Below, in pieces: positions 1 to 6,536 of a DNA stretch of 35,089 nucleotides. Position numbers and translations under genes: made by a program. Location of the stretch: the NCBI GenBank assembly GCA_964448015.1, contig CAYUUV010000007.1, positions 1-35,089 on the forward strand. Direction: 5' to 3'. The notes beneath the pieces were generated by a model. It was not told the DNA's origin. It saw nothing but the letters and a program-made list of their open reading frames with translations, and ran no database searches. This DNA comes from JACKGS01 sp964448015 (GTDB lineage: Bacteria > Patescibacteriota > Saccharimonadia > Saccharimonadales > UBA7683). Each line of letters starts with the position of its first letter. Within the stretch, counting starts at the first letter, position 1.

Positions 1-95
1 CTAACTCTCGCGCTAGTCGGAGCCAAACTTCGGCTGTCTATTATTAAAACAAGTCCGGAGACCAGTGTAACAGATATAACCACTCCTGTAAAGGC

Positions 96-1304
96 TCAGT
101 TCGTTGCAAGTTCGTATTTCGATTTCTGATGATAGTAAGCTTGAGCAAGGTGGTCTATTGCATCAGCATCCAATACTCGCAAACGCGGCTCGTTAAGGTC
201 TCTAAATATCGGTGGCTGGACCTCATCAATGTCATAGATATCTCTTGCAGAAGGAAAGTTACTTCTACCAAATAGCTCACCTCGTTTTCTTTGGTAATAC
301 TCAGCGCACGCCCAAAGCGCATCTTGATACTTTGTAATGCCCATCTCTGCTAATAGTTTCCCTATAGCTTCTGGGTCAATGGTGGCTAGCTCGTTAATAA
401 GATCCTCATTGATATCTTCAACATCTTGTAAACGATTCTTCTTGCTCGCCTGCTGCATGATCGTATCTACAGGTATTACCGGCTCCGAACCTTCGGAAGG
501 AATACCCTCTAAAATATTCAGGACGTCTTGTACACCCCTCTCTTCAAGGCTGGCGGGTTTTTTCTTGAAACGTGCGACAGCAGAAATCCAGCTCGGATCA
601 ATACCACTCGGCAACAACATTTCATCAACCTCGCCAATTCCTGCCAACTTTGAAACTGGAACATCAAGCACCATCAGAGTATCACCATGCACAGCAGCCT
701 TGTGTGGCGACTGAGAAGTCGCGATAAACGGCGAGAGGTCTTGCGAAGAAACACCAGCCGGAGCGGCAACATGATTAAAGCGAAGCTCGCTAACGATTGT
801 TGCGTTCGGGTCACGCAACATTTCAAGTTGAATACTTTTTATCCTATCATGCACAAACCTTTGATCACCCTCAGACATATTCGTAGCAGTCACCATATCT
901 TTCATTGCTCGGTATGAAGGTCTTTTCACAAACTCCTCAACAGCATCAAAAGCAGCTTGTGACTCTAGCTCAGAATGAGTTACCAACCCAAGACTACCTT
1001 CTCTATAAATCGGCTTTTTAAGCAAGTAGCACACTTGGTGCGCGAGTTCATAGCCACTTTTCGGACTAACCCCTCGATAAAGCCGAACCGTTTGCTCATC
1101 CGACACAGGTCTATCAACTAAGGTTAGGCTCTCGAGATATTCTGGCAGAGGGTTGTGTTCTGCCTCTAAGACATGTGGTCGTATCCCCAGTGCTTCGAGC
1201 TCAATAGCAAATTCGGCTGCCTTTTTATCAGAGGTTGATTCGTTGCTTTCATGAACCGGCTCTGCGTGCTCCATGATATTGACTGGGTACAGATTTGCTT
1301 GCAT
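96..1304 (-). CDS. Orphan protein with ADP-ribosyltransferase-like signature
   Basis: A 402-residue soluble protein with no signal peptide or membrane segment. I do not recognise the whole protein. The middle resembles the R-S-E layout of mono-ADP-ribosyltransferases: an arginine in RLYRG (R74 or R77), a beta-strand followed by ATSQS (S197), then a glutamate before a hydrophobic strand in EVDEMLLPSG (E228). The residue two before that glutamate is valine, not the usual Gln/Glu of arginine-specific enzymes, so target and activity are open. The N-terminal 70 residues are acidic and probably disordered; the C-terminal 150 residues are helical with no recognised domain. ATG start at 1304, with a leader of about 30 nt from a consensus promoter and no clear Shine-Dalgarno. 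It could act on host or competitor proteins or be a toxin, but this is inference from three motifs. Confidence 0.6.
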   Translation of the reverse strand: MQANLYPVNIMEHAEPVHESNESTSDKKAAEFAIELEALGIRPHVLEAEHNPLPEYLESLTLVDRPVSDEQTVRLYRGVSPKSGYELAHQVCYLLKKPIYREGSLGLVTHSELESQAAFDAVEEFVKRPSYRAMKDMVTATNMSEGDQRFVHDRIKSIQLEMLRDPNATIVSELRFNHVAAPAGVSSQDLSPFIATSQSPHKAAVHGDTLMVLDVPVSKLAGIGEVDEMLLPSGIDPSWISAVARFKKKPASLEERGVQDVLNILEGIPSEGSEPVIPVDTIMQQASKKNRLQDVEDINEDLINELATIDPEAIGKLLAEMGITKYQDALWACAEYYQRKRGELFGRSNFPSARDIYDIDEVQPPIFRDLNEPRLRVLDADAIDHLAQAYYHQKSKYELATN

Positions 1305-1337
1305 TTGTTTTTTATTTTATATAAATAATACTTTTTT

Positions 1338-1366
1338 AGTATAGCATATGTAATATATTATGTCAA
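1338..1366 (-). promoter_or_regulatory. Sigma70-type promoter of the ART-like gene
   Basis: On the minus strand a perfect TTGACA (1361-1366) is followed after 17 nt by TATACT (1338-1343). The start codon at 1304 lies about 33 nt further on. Confidence 0.7.
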
Positions 1367-1391
1367 TATTTGACCCCTGTTTTTGTATGAC

Positions 1392-1907
1392 TTAGCTCCA
1401 GACAGACATTGAGCGCCTTCTGCGTGTTAAATTTACCTCATCAGGTTTCGAGGGTAGTTGCCGAACACTCAGTTCTGGTTGCTCAGTCATTGCATCTTGA
1501 GTACGCCCAATAACCTTGTGAGCCAATGCCGCTACTAGCACTTTTGCTCGTGGATTTTTTAGTTCCACCTGGCCGTACCCCTCTCTGCGTACGATAGTGT
1601 GACCATCTTCCGAAGCATCATATTCACCCTGATTTGTTGCCACAACGGCCTCTGTACTTTCTATAACACCATTTCTAGTGCGCTGTGTGAGCCGTGCACT
1701 TTGCTGCCCAGAAAGATCTGATAACTCAGCATTCGTTGACACCTCGCTACCCCTATCTTGAACCGTAACCCGCACAAGATTGTCTTCTAAACGCTGATTA
1801 CTTGCTACCGAGCCTTGTGGAACATCTCCGAAGCCAGCCTGTTCCTTCACAGACTGCAAGCCTTCGGTTACTCTTTGCTGGAATTGTTCTGTAGAATTCA
1901 TAGTCAT
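1392..1907 (-). CDS. Hypothetical protein, 171 aa
   Basis: I do not recognise this protein. It is hydrophilic, with no signal peptide, membrane segment or cysteine. The first 20 residues are Gln/Glu-rich, the middle (about 45-110) is Thr/Ser/Val-rich and beta-like, and the tail is basic with an RRRR run near the end. The ATG at 1907 is followed by a second in-frame ATG two codons later; neither has a clear Shine-Dalgarno. It has its own promoter, separated from the next gene downstream by an AT-rich spacer. The monocistronic arrangement and consensus promoter suggest strong independent expression. Function unknown. Confidence 0.55.
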   Translation of the reverse strand: MTMNSTEQFQQRVTEGLQSVKEQAGFGDVPQGSVASNQRLEDNLVRVTVQDRGSEVSTNAELSDLSGQQSARLTQRTRNGVIESTEAVVATNQGEYDASEDGHTIVRREGYGQVELKNPRAKVLVAALAHKVIGRTQDAMTEQPELSVRQLPSKPDEVNLTRRRRSMSVWS

Positions 1908-1948
1908 ATCATTTTATTTTTCATGCTTCTTTTGAGCTGAATAAAAAC

Positions 1949-1977
1949 ATATTATCATGATTTATATAAATTGTCAA
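1949..1977 (-). promoter_or_regulatory. Sigma70-type promoter of the 171-aa orphan gene
   Basis: Minus strand TTGACA (1972-1977), a 17-nt spacer, then TAATAT (1949-1954). The -35 box directly abuts the stop codon of the metallopeptidase gene. Confidence 0.7.
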
Positions 1978-2373
1978 TCATCTTGATGACAAATTGTTGT
2001 TTTCGAGTTCGTGGATGCGGTCGTGGTTGAGGCCGAAGTAATGGGCGATTTCGTGCCAGAGGGTGTGTTTGATTTGGGCTTTGAATTTTTCTTCGTTCCC
2101 TGCTGCGTAGTGAAAAAGTGGTAATTTGAAGAGGGTTATTTTATCAGGGAGTTTGCCGGAAAAGCCGTTGCCCCGCTGTGTAAGCGGGATGCCTTCGTAC
2201 AGACCGAACAGACTTTGGTGACACCTGAGACCCAGTTTGGTACGCTGTTCACCACTTGGTTCATCTTCATAGGTAATCAGCAGGTTCTCAAGCCGTGAGG
2301 TGTATTTTTCAGGAAGCGAATCAAGTGCTTGGCCGATCAATTTTGAAAATTCTTCATCTGTTGGTAGGTTCAT
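1978..2373 (-). CDS. Zincin-like metallopeptidase (HExxH, small bacterial family)
   Basis: A 131-residue single-domain protein of the small zincin-like metallopeptidase type (PF06262-like). The extended zinc motif HEIAHYFGLNH gives ligands H107, H111 and H117 with catalytic E108. The N-terminal FSKLIGQALDSLPEKY is also typical of the family, and the acidic YEDEPS follows at 35-40. Length is normal. No signal peptide, so cytoplasmic. ATG at 2373; no good Shine-Dalgarno. The transcript probably starts at the operator-covered promoter near 2493-2521 and would carry a leader of about 115 nt containing a palindromic repeat. Substrates of this family are not known. The upstream CIRCE-like site suggests heat-shock control, unusual for this family; that link is inference. 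Confidence 0.8.
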   Translation of the reverse strand: MNLPTDEEFSKLIGQALDSLPEKYTSRLENLLITYEDEPSGEQRTKLGLRCHQSLFGLYEGIPLTQRGNGFSGKLPDKITLFKLPLFHYAAGNEEKFKAQIKHTLWHEIAHYFGLNHDRIHELENNNLSSR

Positions 2374-2379
2374 GGTGAG

Positions 2380-2407
2380 ATTTTAGATTATTGATTATAG
2401 ATTATGG
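2380..2407 (-). repeat. Heptad array (ATTNTNG type), single arm
   Basis: Four consecutive 7-nt units starting ATTTTAG, ATTATTG, just upstream of the metallopeptidase start. No inverted partner is visible nearby. It shares the 7-bp phasing of the other arrays in the window. Confidence 0.6.
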
Positions 2408-2441
2408 AATAAGCTGTATCGCTTACGCGATCTGTTATTTA

Positions 2442-2470
2442 CTGGATCCCGTGTCGTAGCACGGGATGAC
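2442..2470. repeat. GGATCC/GGATGAC palindromic repeat, copy 1
   Basis: Outer sequence CTGGATCC...GGATGAC. Stem arms ATCCCGTG (2446-2453) and CACGGGAT (2460-2467) are fully complementary with a 6-nt loop. Confidence 0.8.
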
Positions 2471-2489
2471 AAACTACAGTTTGTTAGGT

Positions 2490-2521
2490 TTAAGTGTACA
2501 CTTAAATTAGCACTAGCACAA
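2490..2521 (-). promoter_or_regulatory. Operator-covered promoter of the metallopeptidase gene
   Basis: A 16-bp perfect palindrome TTAAGTGTACACTTAA (2490-2505) covers a candidate -10 (TACACT, 2493-2498, minus strand). A weak -35 (TTGTGC, 2516-2521) lies 17 nt upstream, in the spacer of the CIRCE-like element. The palindrome differs by only two bases from the one before the rhodanese gene, suggesting a shared repressor. Confidence 0.5.
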
Positions 2522-2533
2522 TGAGAGTGCTAA
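2507..2533. promoter_or_regulatory. CIRCE-like element (HrcA operator)
   Basis: TTAGCACTA, a 9-nt spacer, then GAGTGCTAA. This matches the CIRCE consensus (TTAGCACTC-N9-GAGTGCTAA) at 17 of 18 arm positions with the exact spacing. CIRCE normally precedes groE, dnaK or hrcA; here the only suitably oriented gene is the metallopeptidase 134 bp downstream on the minus strand. Confidence 0.75.
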
Positions 2534-2570
2534 TTTTGTACCTTTGTCCGCAGGCGATGAAGTGCCGAAA

Positions 2571-2852
2571 CTATAGTTCACCCTTTTGTATCATTTGCCG
2601 AACGCGACCCTCGCTCGTACCATTCACTAAGTTAGTAAAACCAAGTTGCCGCAGAATTATAGAACAGGTATTCGAACGTTGCCCCGTCCGACAATACAAA
2701 ATAAGTTTGGTTTCTTTGGACACATCTTGCAGCGCTGCAGGTAGCGCACCCGACATAAATTCCATCGGAGGAATATTCACCGCGCCTTCAACATGACTTT
2801 GATCATATTCAAATGGTTCTCGAGTATCAACAACAATATAATTTTTGCTCAT
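2571..2852 (-). CDS. Single-domain rhodanese
   Basis: A 93-residue rhodanese-like sulfurtransferase. The domain opens with VVDTREPFEYDQSHVEGAVNIP (residues 7-28) and has the active-site loop CRTGQRS with C54 as the persulfide-carrying cysteine and R55/R59 in the loop. Such proteins move sulfane sulfur in the cytoplasm. I chose the ATG at 2852; reading further upstream gives a basic extension that runs through the operator palindrome and promoter. The -10 box ends 8 nt before this ATG, so the mRNA is probably leaderless. The palindromic operator over the -10 suggests a dimeric repressor, possibly a sulfide-responsive ArsR-type one; no regulator gene lies beside it. Confidence 0.85.
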   Translation of the reverse strand: MSKNYIVVDTREPFEYDQSHVEGAVNIPPMEFMSGALPAALQDVSKETKLILYCRTGQRSNTCSIILRQLGFTNLVNGTSEGRVRQMIQKGEL

Positions 2853-2857
2853 TACTA

Positions 2858-2889
2858 TTAAGTATATACTTAAATACCTACATCGTAAA
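2858..2889 (-). promoter_or_regulatory. Palindromic operator and promoter of the rhodanese gene
   Basis: Perfect palindrome TTAAGTATATACTTAA (2858-2873) contains the -10 TATACT (2861-2866). A -35-like TTTACG (2884-2889) lies 17 nt upstream. The start codon is 8 nt past the -10. Confidence 0.6.
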
Positions 2890-2923
2890 CACCGTCGCAG
2901 CAAGTGGCTCAATTTCAAGATTT

Positions 2924-2956
2924 CAAGGACACTCCTTGCAGCAAGGAGTGTCCTTG
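2924..2956. terminator. Perfect 15-bp hairpin after ileS
   Basis: Two perfectly complementary 15-nt arms (CAAGGACACTCCTTG at 2924-2938; partner 2942-2956) with a 3-nt loop, 5 nt past the ileS stop codon. No T tract follows on either strand, so it may be an RNA-stabilising or processing hairpin rather than a rho-independent terminator. Each arm is itself an inverted repeat of CAAGGA/TCCTTG. Confidence 0.5.
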
Positions 2957-2961
2957 TATAA

Positions 2962-5379
2962 CTAGCTTTTTGTGAGGGAGATTTTTAGGGCTTCGCCTTC
3001 AACTTTCACGCTTACTTCGAAGCCGTTTAAGACTTCGCCGGAGCTATTGGCGAGGGTTTCGGCTTTGATGGTTTCAAGATGTTCGGTTATTGCGGTTTGC
3101 AGTTGGTCGCTGGTAGTTTGTAGCGCAAGCTGTATGCGGTCATCAACATTCAGCCCTGCTTCTTTACGGGCGGCTTGTACATGGCGCACTACTTCGCGCA
3201 TTAAGCCTTCGCGTTTCAGTTCTGGGGTGATATTTTCATCGATGGCAACTTCTTTACCGATCTTAACCGCTTTGACGTTCAATTCATCGAGCAAAATTGG
3301 CTCGAAATCAACATGCTCTCCTAAAGATGGTACCGTGATACTTGCCAGCGGTTGCCGAACCTTCAGCTGTGCTTTGGCGCGGAGGCTCAAGCCTTCATTC
3401 ACATACTCACGCACCTGCTCCATTTCGTCCATAACAAGCTGGTTGATNNNNNNNNNNNNNNNNNNNNNNNNNNNNNNNNNNNNNNNNNNNNNNNNNNNNN
3501 NNNNNNNNNNNNNNNNNNNNNNNNNNNNNNNNNNNNNNNNNNNNNNNTTATCCATCAGATCCATCGGGTCGGTATAATTTTTCAGTTTTTTGCTCATCTT
3601 TTTACCGTCCGCCGCATTAATGAACCCGGTACAGATGAGATTCTTCCATGGTGCTTTGCCAAACAACCCAACATTGACCGCCATCAGGCTATTAAACCAA
3701 CCACGCGTTTGGTCGATAGCTTCAATGATGAAGTCAGCCGGGAACATGCTCTCAAACTTTTCTTTGTTTTCAAACGGATAGTGGAACTGCGCAAACGGCA
3801 TTGAGCCGCTTTCAAACCAACAGTCCAGCACTTTGCCAATGTGGCGCATTTCAACACCATCGCATGCAAAGGTCACATTCATAACTTGCGGCAGATGGTA
3901 GTCATCGAGTTTTTTACCGGTTAGCTCTTCAAACTCGTCGTAGCTGCCAATGATTTTCACGATTTCGGTGCCGTCTTGACGATAGCCCTTCCACACCGGA
4001 ATTGGCGTGGCCCAGTAGCGGTCTCGGGAGAGATTCCAGTCTGGCGCTTGCTCGATAATATTATGAAAACGTCCGGTGCGAAGATGGTCTGGGTTCCAAT
4101 TTGTCTTGGCGTTTTCTTCCAACATTTCTTTCTTCTGCGATTGAATGTCCATGAACCAACTTGGGTGTGCGCGGTACATTAATTTTGTGCCGCAACGGTG
4201 GCAGTGCGGATATTCGTGGCGGATGTATTCAACCTTCAGCGCTCTTCCTTCTTCAACCAAGGTTTTTGCAATGGTTTTATTGATGTCCCAGATGTTTTCA
4301 CCAATCCAGTGACTTGCCGTGTAATGGCCGTTTTCATCAACAATTGAAACTACCGGCACGCCCTCTTCTTTGCAGAGTTCGTAATCTTCCTCACCATAGG
4401 CCGGCGCTTCGTGAACAATACCGGTGCCGTCTTCTGCGGTCACAAAATCTGCCGCAAGCACACGATGAGCTTGTGGCCCGTGATTTTCAAATAACGGCTC
4501 GTACCGTCTCCCGACCAGTTCCGAACCCTTCACTTTTTTCAGCACCGTATATTCCAGCGGCTGCTTCTTTTCATTTTGCATCACACGGCTCACTGCCTCG
4601 CTGGCAACATAAAACTTTTTGTCCTCATGTTCGACAAGTGAATACTCAACTGCGGGGTTTACCGCAACCGCCACATTGGCAGGTAGTGTCCAAGGGGTCG
4701 TGGTCCAAGCAAGCATGTGTTCTTCTACGTCCTCAATTTTGAAATACACAAACACACTTGGATCAGTATCCATCTGGTAGCTATTTTCCATGGCAACTTC
4801 AGACTTGCTAATCGGCGTGGCATCTTTTGTGCAGTACACCAAGATCTTTTCGCCGTCGTAAATTTTGCCTTTTTCGTAGAGTTCCTTGAACGCCCACCAG
4901 ACTGATTCCATGTATTCTTTGTCCATGGTTTTGTAGGCGCCCTCAAACTCAACCCAGCGGCCAATACGGTCAATCGTGTCTTCCCATTCCGTACCCGTTT
5001 TTACCATTGCTGCGCGGCACTGTTTTACGTATTCTTCAATACTAATTTTTGTGCCAATTTCTTTTTTGTTGTTGATACCAAGCTGCTTTTCTACAAACAA
5101 CTCTGCCGGCAAACCATGGCAATCCCAGCCCCAGGTTCGTTCCACCCGTTGCCCCTTCATCGTATGAAAACGCCCCATCACATCTTTCACAGACGAAACC
5201 AAAAGGTGCCCGTGATGCGGTGTTCCCGTCAGAAACGGCGGGCCATCATAAAACACCCATTTGTTTTCTTCCGGTCGATTTTCCACCGATTTTTCAAACG
5301 TCTTATCAGCCTTCCAACGCTTCACCCAATCTTTTTCATACTCCAGCGCCCGCCTTCGTGTCCCATGCTTAAACTTCAT
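2962..5379 (-). CDS. ileS: Isoleucyl-tRNA synthetase (eukaryal-type), interrupted by a scaffold gap
   Basis: Class Ia synthetase charging tRNA-Ile with isoleucine in the cytoplasm. The N-terminal GTPHHGHLL carries the HIGH-type motif (HHGH) and the catalytic core continues through GWDCHGLPAE. The editing domain is present (TTTPWTLPAN), and KKMSKKLKN is the KMSKS-type loop. The HIGH region and overall pattern match the eukaryal/archaeal-like IleRS class rather than the E. coli class. Start: ATG 5379 with a strong AAAGGAGA Shine-Dalgarno. The gene is broken by 100 N just after the KMSKS loop. Normally roughly 200 residues of anticodon-binding region lie there, so the true gap is probably several hundred bases, not 100. 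The C-terminal part (KVRQPLASITV onward) is present. The tRNA-nuclease-like operon lies directly upstream. Confidence 0.95.
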   Translation of the reverse strand: MKFKHGTRRRALEYEKDWVKRWKADKTFEKSVENRPEENKWVFYDGPPFLTGTPHHGHLLVSSVKDVMGRFHTMKGQRVERTWGWDCHGLPAELFVEKQLGINNKKEIGTKISIEEYVKQCRAAMVKTGTEWEDTIDRIGRWVEFEGAYKTMDKEYMESVWWAFKELYEKGKIYDGEKILVYCTKDATPISKSEVAMENSYQMDTDPSVFVYFKIEDVEEHMLAWTTTPWTLPANVAVAVNPAVEYSLVEHEDKKFYVASEAVSRVMQNEKKQPLEYTVLKKVKGSELVGRRYEPLFENHGPQAHRVLAADFVTAEDGTGIVHEAPAYGEEDYELCKEEGVPVVSIVDENGHYTASHWIGENIWDINKTIAKTLVEEGRALKVEYIRHEYPHCHRCGTKLMYRAHPSWFMDIQSQKKEMLEENAKTNWNPDHLRTGRFHNIIEQAPDWNLSRDRYWATPIPVWKGYRQDGTEIVKIIGSYDEFEELTGKKLDDYHLPQVMNVTFACDGVEMRHIGKVLDCWFESGSMPFAQFHYPFENKEKFESMFPADFIIEAIDQTRGWFNSLMAVNVGLFGKAPWKNLICTGFINAADGKKMSKKLKNYTDPMDLMDXXXXXXXXXXXXXXXXXXXXXXXXXXXXXXXXXXINQLVMDEMEQVREYVNEGLSLRAKAQLKVRQPLASITVPSLGEHVDFEPILLDELNVKAVKIGKEVAIDENITPELKREGLMREVVRHVQAARKEAGLNVDDRIQLALQTTSDQLQTAITEHLETIKAETLANSSGEVLNGFEVSVKVEGEALKISLTKS
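3448..3547. other. Scaffold gap of 100 N inside ileS
   Basis: Exactly 100 N, a placeholder length. Flanking ends do not overlap. The missing IleRS segment implies more sequence is absent than the N run shows. Confidence 0.95.
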
Positions 5380-5394
5380 ACATTCTCTCCTTTA

Positions 5395-5424
5395 TTGACA
5401 TTACTCCGCTGCTAGTGGTATAAT
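5395..5424 (+). promoter_or_regulatory. Perfect consensus sigma70 promoter, divergent from ileS
   Basis: TTGACA (5395-5400), 18-nt spacer, TATAAT (5419-5424) on the plus strand. It is the only promoter I found here with both hexamers perfect. It points away from ileS and toward the 3' end of the tRNA-nuclease gene. Confidence 0.75.
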
Positions 5425-5430
5425 TCGAGT

Positions 5431-5478
5431 AGTGAGCCGATGCAGCGATGAATATGCGCAGCATCGGCTCCTTTTTTA
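5431..5478 (+). ncRNA. Candidate ~47-nt RNA: promoter firing straight into a terminator
   Basis: The expected start (about 5431) is 3 nt before a perfect 10-bp stem, GAGCCGATGC (5434-5443) with GCATCGGCTC (5461-5470), followed by CTTTTTT. The product would be almost only the hairpin. It overlaps, in antisense, the intergenic leader between the tRNA-nuclease gene and ileS. No reading frame fits in it. It could be a small antisense RNA or a roadblock that insulates the two genes; sequence alone does not decide. Confidence 0.5.
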
Positions 5479-5487
5479 TTGTGGCTA

Positions 5488-5892
5488 TCATTTTATTACC
5501 TCTACTTCACCGTGTTTATTAATCAACACTACTTGTTTCAGATGTTTTCGAAATCCTACGGTGTACTTCAACTGTGAACGAATGCGGGCAATATGTAATT
5601 TGCATCGTCTCGCATCAATAACAATATGAAGTGACTGCCGCGATGCCCTCTTAATCTGATCTTCGATAACATGCTTACCCCGACCAAGAGGACTTTTTAT
5701 CTCCCATTCAATCCCGCCGATCTCTATATCGGGCGTTTTGCCTACATCTCGCACAATAAACCGAGCATCCGCTTGAAAGTATTCAGCAATAATACTCGCT
5801 GCTTCGATCTCAAACCGCTCTGGTCTTGGGTTTATAGAAGTCGGAATGATGATTTGCTGCGCTTGAGGATATGTCACACCTTTAGACTTCAT
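5488..5892 (-). CDS. Stand-alone CdiA C-terminus-like tRNA nuclease
   Basis: A 134-residue protein matching the CdiA-CT nuclease fold (PF18451-like) of contact-dependent inhibition toxins and related free-standing proteins. The PD-(D/E)XK-like core is visible: D55 in TPDIEIGG, then E64 and K66 in WEIKSPLG, then the conserved helix with DQIKRASRQS and the strand HIVIDARR. Family members cleave tRNA. No secretion or delivery domain is attached, so it probably acts inside the cell or is a domesticated toxin. ATG 5892 follows an AAAGGAG Shine-Dalgarno placed inside the end of the upstream gene, whose stop overlaps this ATG: translational coupling. ileS starts 108 nt downstream. An immunity function for the coupled upstream gene is plausible but unproven. 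Confidence 0.75.
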   Translation of the reverse strand: MKSKGVTYPQAQQIIIPTSINPRPERFEIEAASIIAEYFQADARFIVRDVGKTPDIEIGGIEWEIKSPLGRGKHVIEDQIKRASRQSLHIVIDARRCKLHIARIRSQLKYTVGFRKHLKQVVLINKHGEVEVIK

Positions 5893-6266
5893 ACATCTAC
5901 TCCTTTATTTACAAAATGTACTTTGGTTGTAAATATTCCATTTTTTATAGACTCCAACTCATAATCGGGTGTTCCTTGCTGGAATATTCCTCTGTAGAGC
6001 TTCTCTATTTCGGCATCATCTTCTTTGCAGCTAAATTCTTCCCATCCATCATCAGGAATCTCGATAACATCAACTCCGTCCTGCCACTGTTCGTCAATTT
6101 TACCAATGTAATAATCTATCGTTTGACTATTCATATTTGCCCCAAGCCCGTAGAGAAACCCACCTGGAAAGAGCTCGCGCATCTCATTCCAAAATTTTTC
6201 AAGTTCAGCGATTTGACTATAGTTTGCATCAACCACAATTGTCCTTTTCTGACCAAAAAATCTCAT
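5889..6266 (-). CDS. Small protein, possibly GyrI-like effector-binding domain
   Basis: A protein of about 125 residues, coupled to both neighbours: its start overlaps the stop of the SET fragment gene and its stop overlaps the tRNA-nuclease start. The ATG at 6266 has AAAGG seven bases upstream; a GTG one codon earlier (6269) is possible. The C-terminal half, IPDDGWEEFSCKEDD, then a helix (EIEKLYRGIF) and an acidic strand, resembles the second half of AraC-type effector-binding/GyrI-like domains. The first half (FLYGLGANMN) fits only loosely. Given the coupled nuclease it could be its immunity partner. Neither assignment is firm. Confidence 0.5.
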   Translation of the reverse strand: MRFFGQKRTIVVDANYSQIAELEKFWNEMRELFPGGFLYGLGANMNSQTIDYYIGKIDEQWQDGVDVIEIPDDGWEEFSCKEDDAEIEKLYRGIFQQGTPDYELESIKNGIFTTKVHFVNKGVDV

Positions 6267-6439
6267 CACGCCACCTTTCCTTTCACGATTCCTTTACAGT
6301 TTTTACTGCCACAATGACACTCCATTGACCAATTTACATCTGAAAACTCTGCATAATCTACAGTTAGCTCTTCGCCTGGCTCGATATCTTCAGGCTGCAT
6401 ACGCTCTATTGTGAATGGTTGTTTGAGTTGTTCAGTCAT
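6266..6439 (-). CDS. C-terminal SET/post-SET domain fragment
   Basis: A 57-residue product holding only the end of a SET lysine methyltransferase domain: the I-x-PGEELTVDY motif (residues 19-29) that closes the active site, then the post-SET zinc motif with C41, C43 and C48. The N-terminal SET half with the SAM-binding and NHxCxPN motifs is missing. The ATG at 6439 has an AAAGGT Shine-Dalgarno. Upstream, the same frame stays open to 6544 but runs through a palindromic repeat (6459-6513), so that extension looks like repeat sequence, not protein. Either a repeat insertion split the gene, or it is a remnant kept for coupling to the next gene. Methyltransferase activity is unlikely. Confidence 0.5.
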   Translation of the reverse strand: MTEQLKQPFTIERMQPEDIEPGEELTVDYAEFSDVNWSMECHCGSKNCKGIVKGKVA

Positions 6440-6458
6440 TTCGTTACCTTTGTGATTA

Positions 6459-6513
6459 CTGGATCCCACATCTCCGAAAAATTCTTCACGGAGCACGGCA
6501 AGTTTGGGATGAC
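6459..6513. repeat. GGATCC/GGATGAC palindromic repeat, copy 2, with hairpin in loop
   Basis: Outer arms ATCCCA and TGGGAT, with a second small hairpin (CTCCG 6472-6476, CGGAG 6489-6493) inside an enlarged loop. It lies immediately upstream of the SET fragment start. Confidence 0.65.
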
Positions 6514-6536
6514 GACCAGGAGTTAATTTGTAAATA

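Noticed and set aside
1..83. Possible start of a membrane protein running off the left edge (GTG at 83, minus strand, hydrophobic first residues)
   Set aside because: Only 27 codons are visible and the GGAG is too close to the GTG; not enough to call.
2853..2918. N-terminal extension of the rhodanese
   Set aside because: It would translate the operator palindrome and the -10; the basic cysteine-rich extension is not part of the domain.
5380..5487. T-box riboswitch upstream of ileS
   Set aside because: There is a hairpin but no T-box consensus (TGGNACC) and no antiterminator. The T tract of the hairpin is on the strand opposite to ileS.
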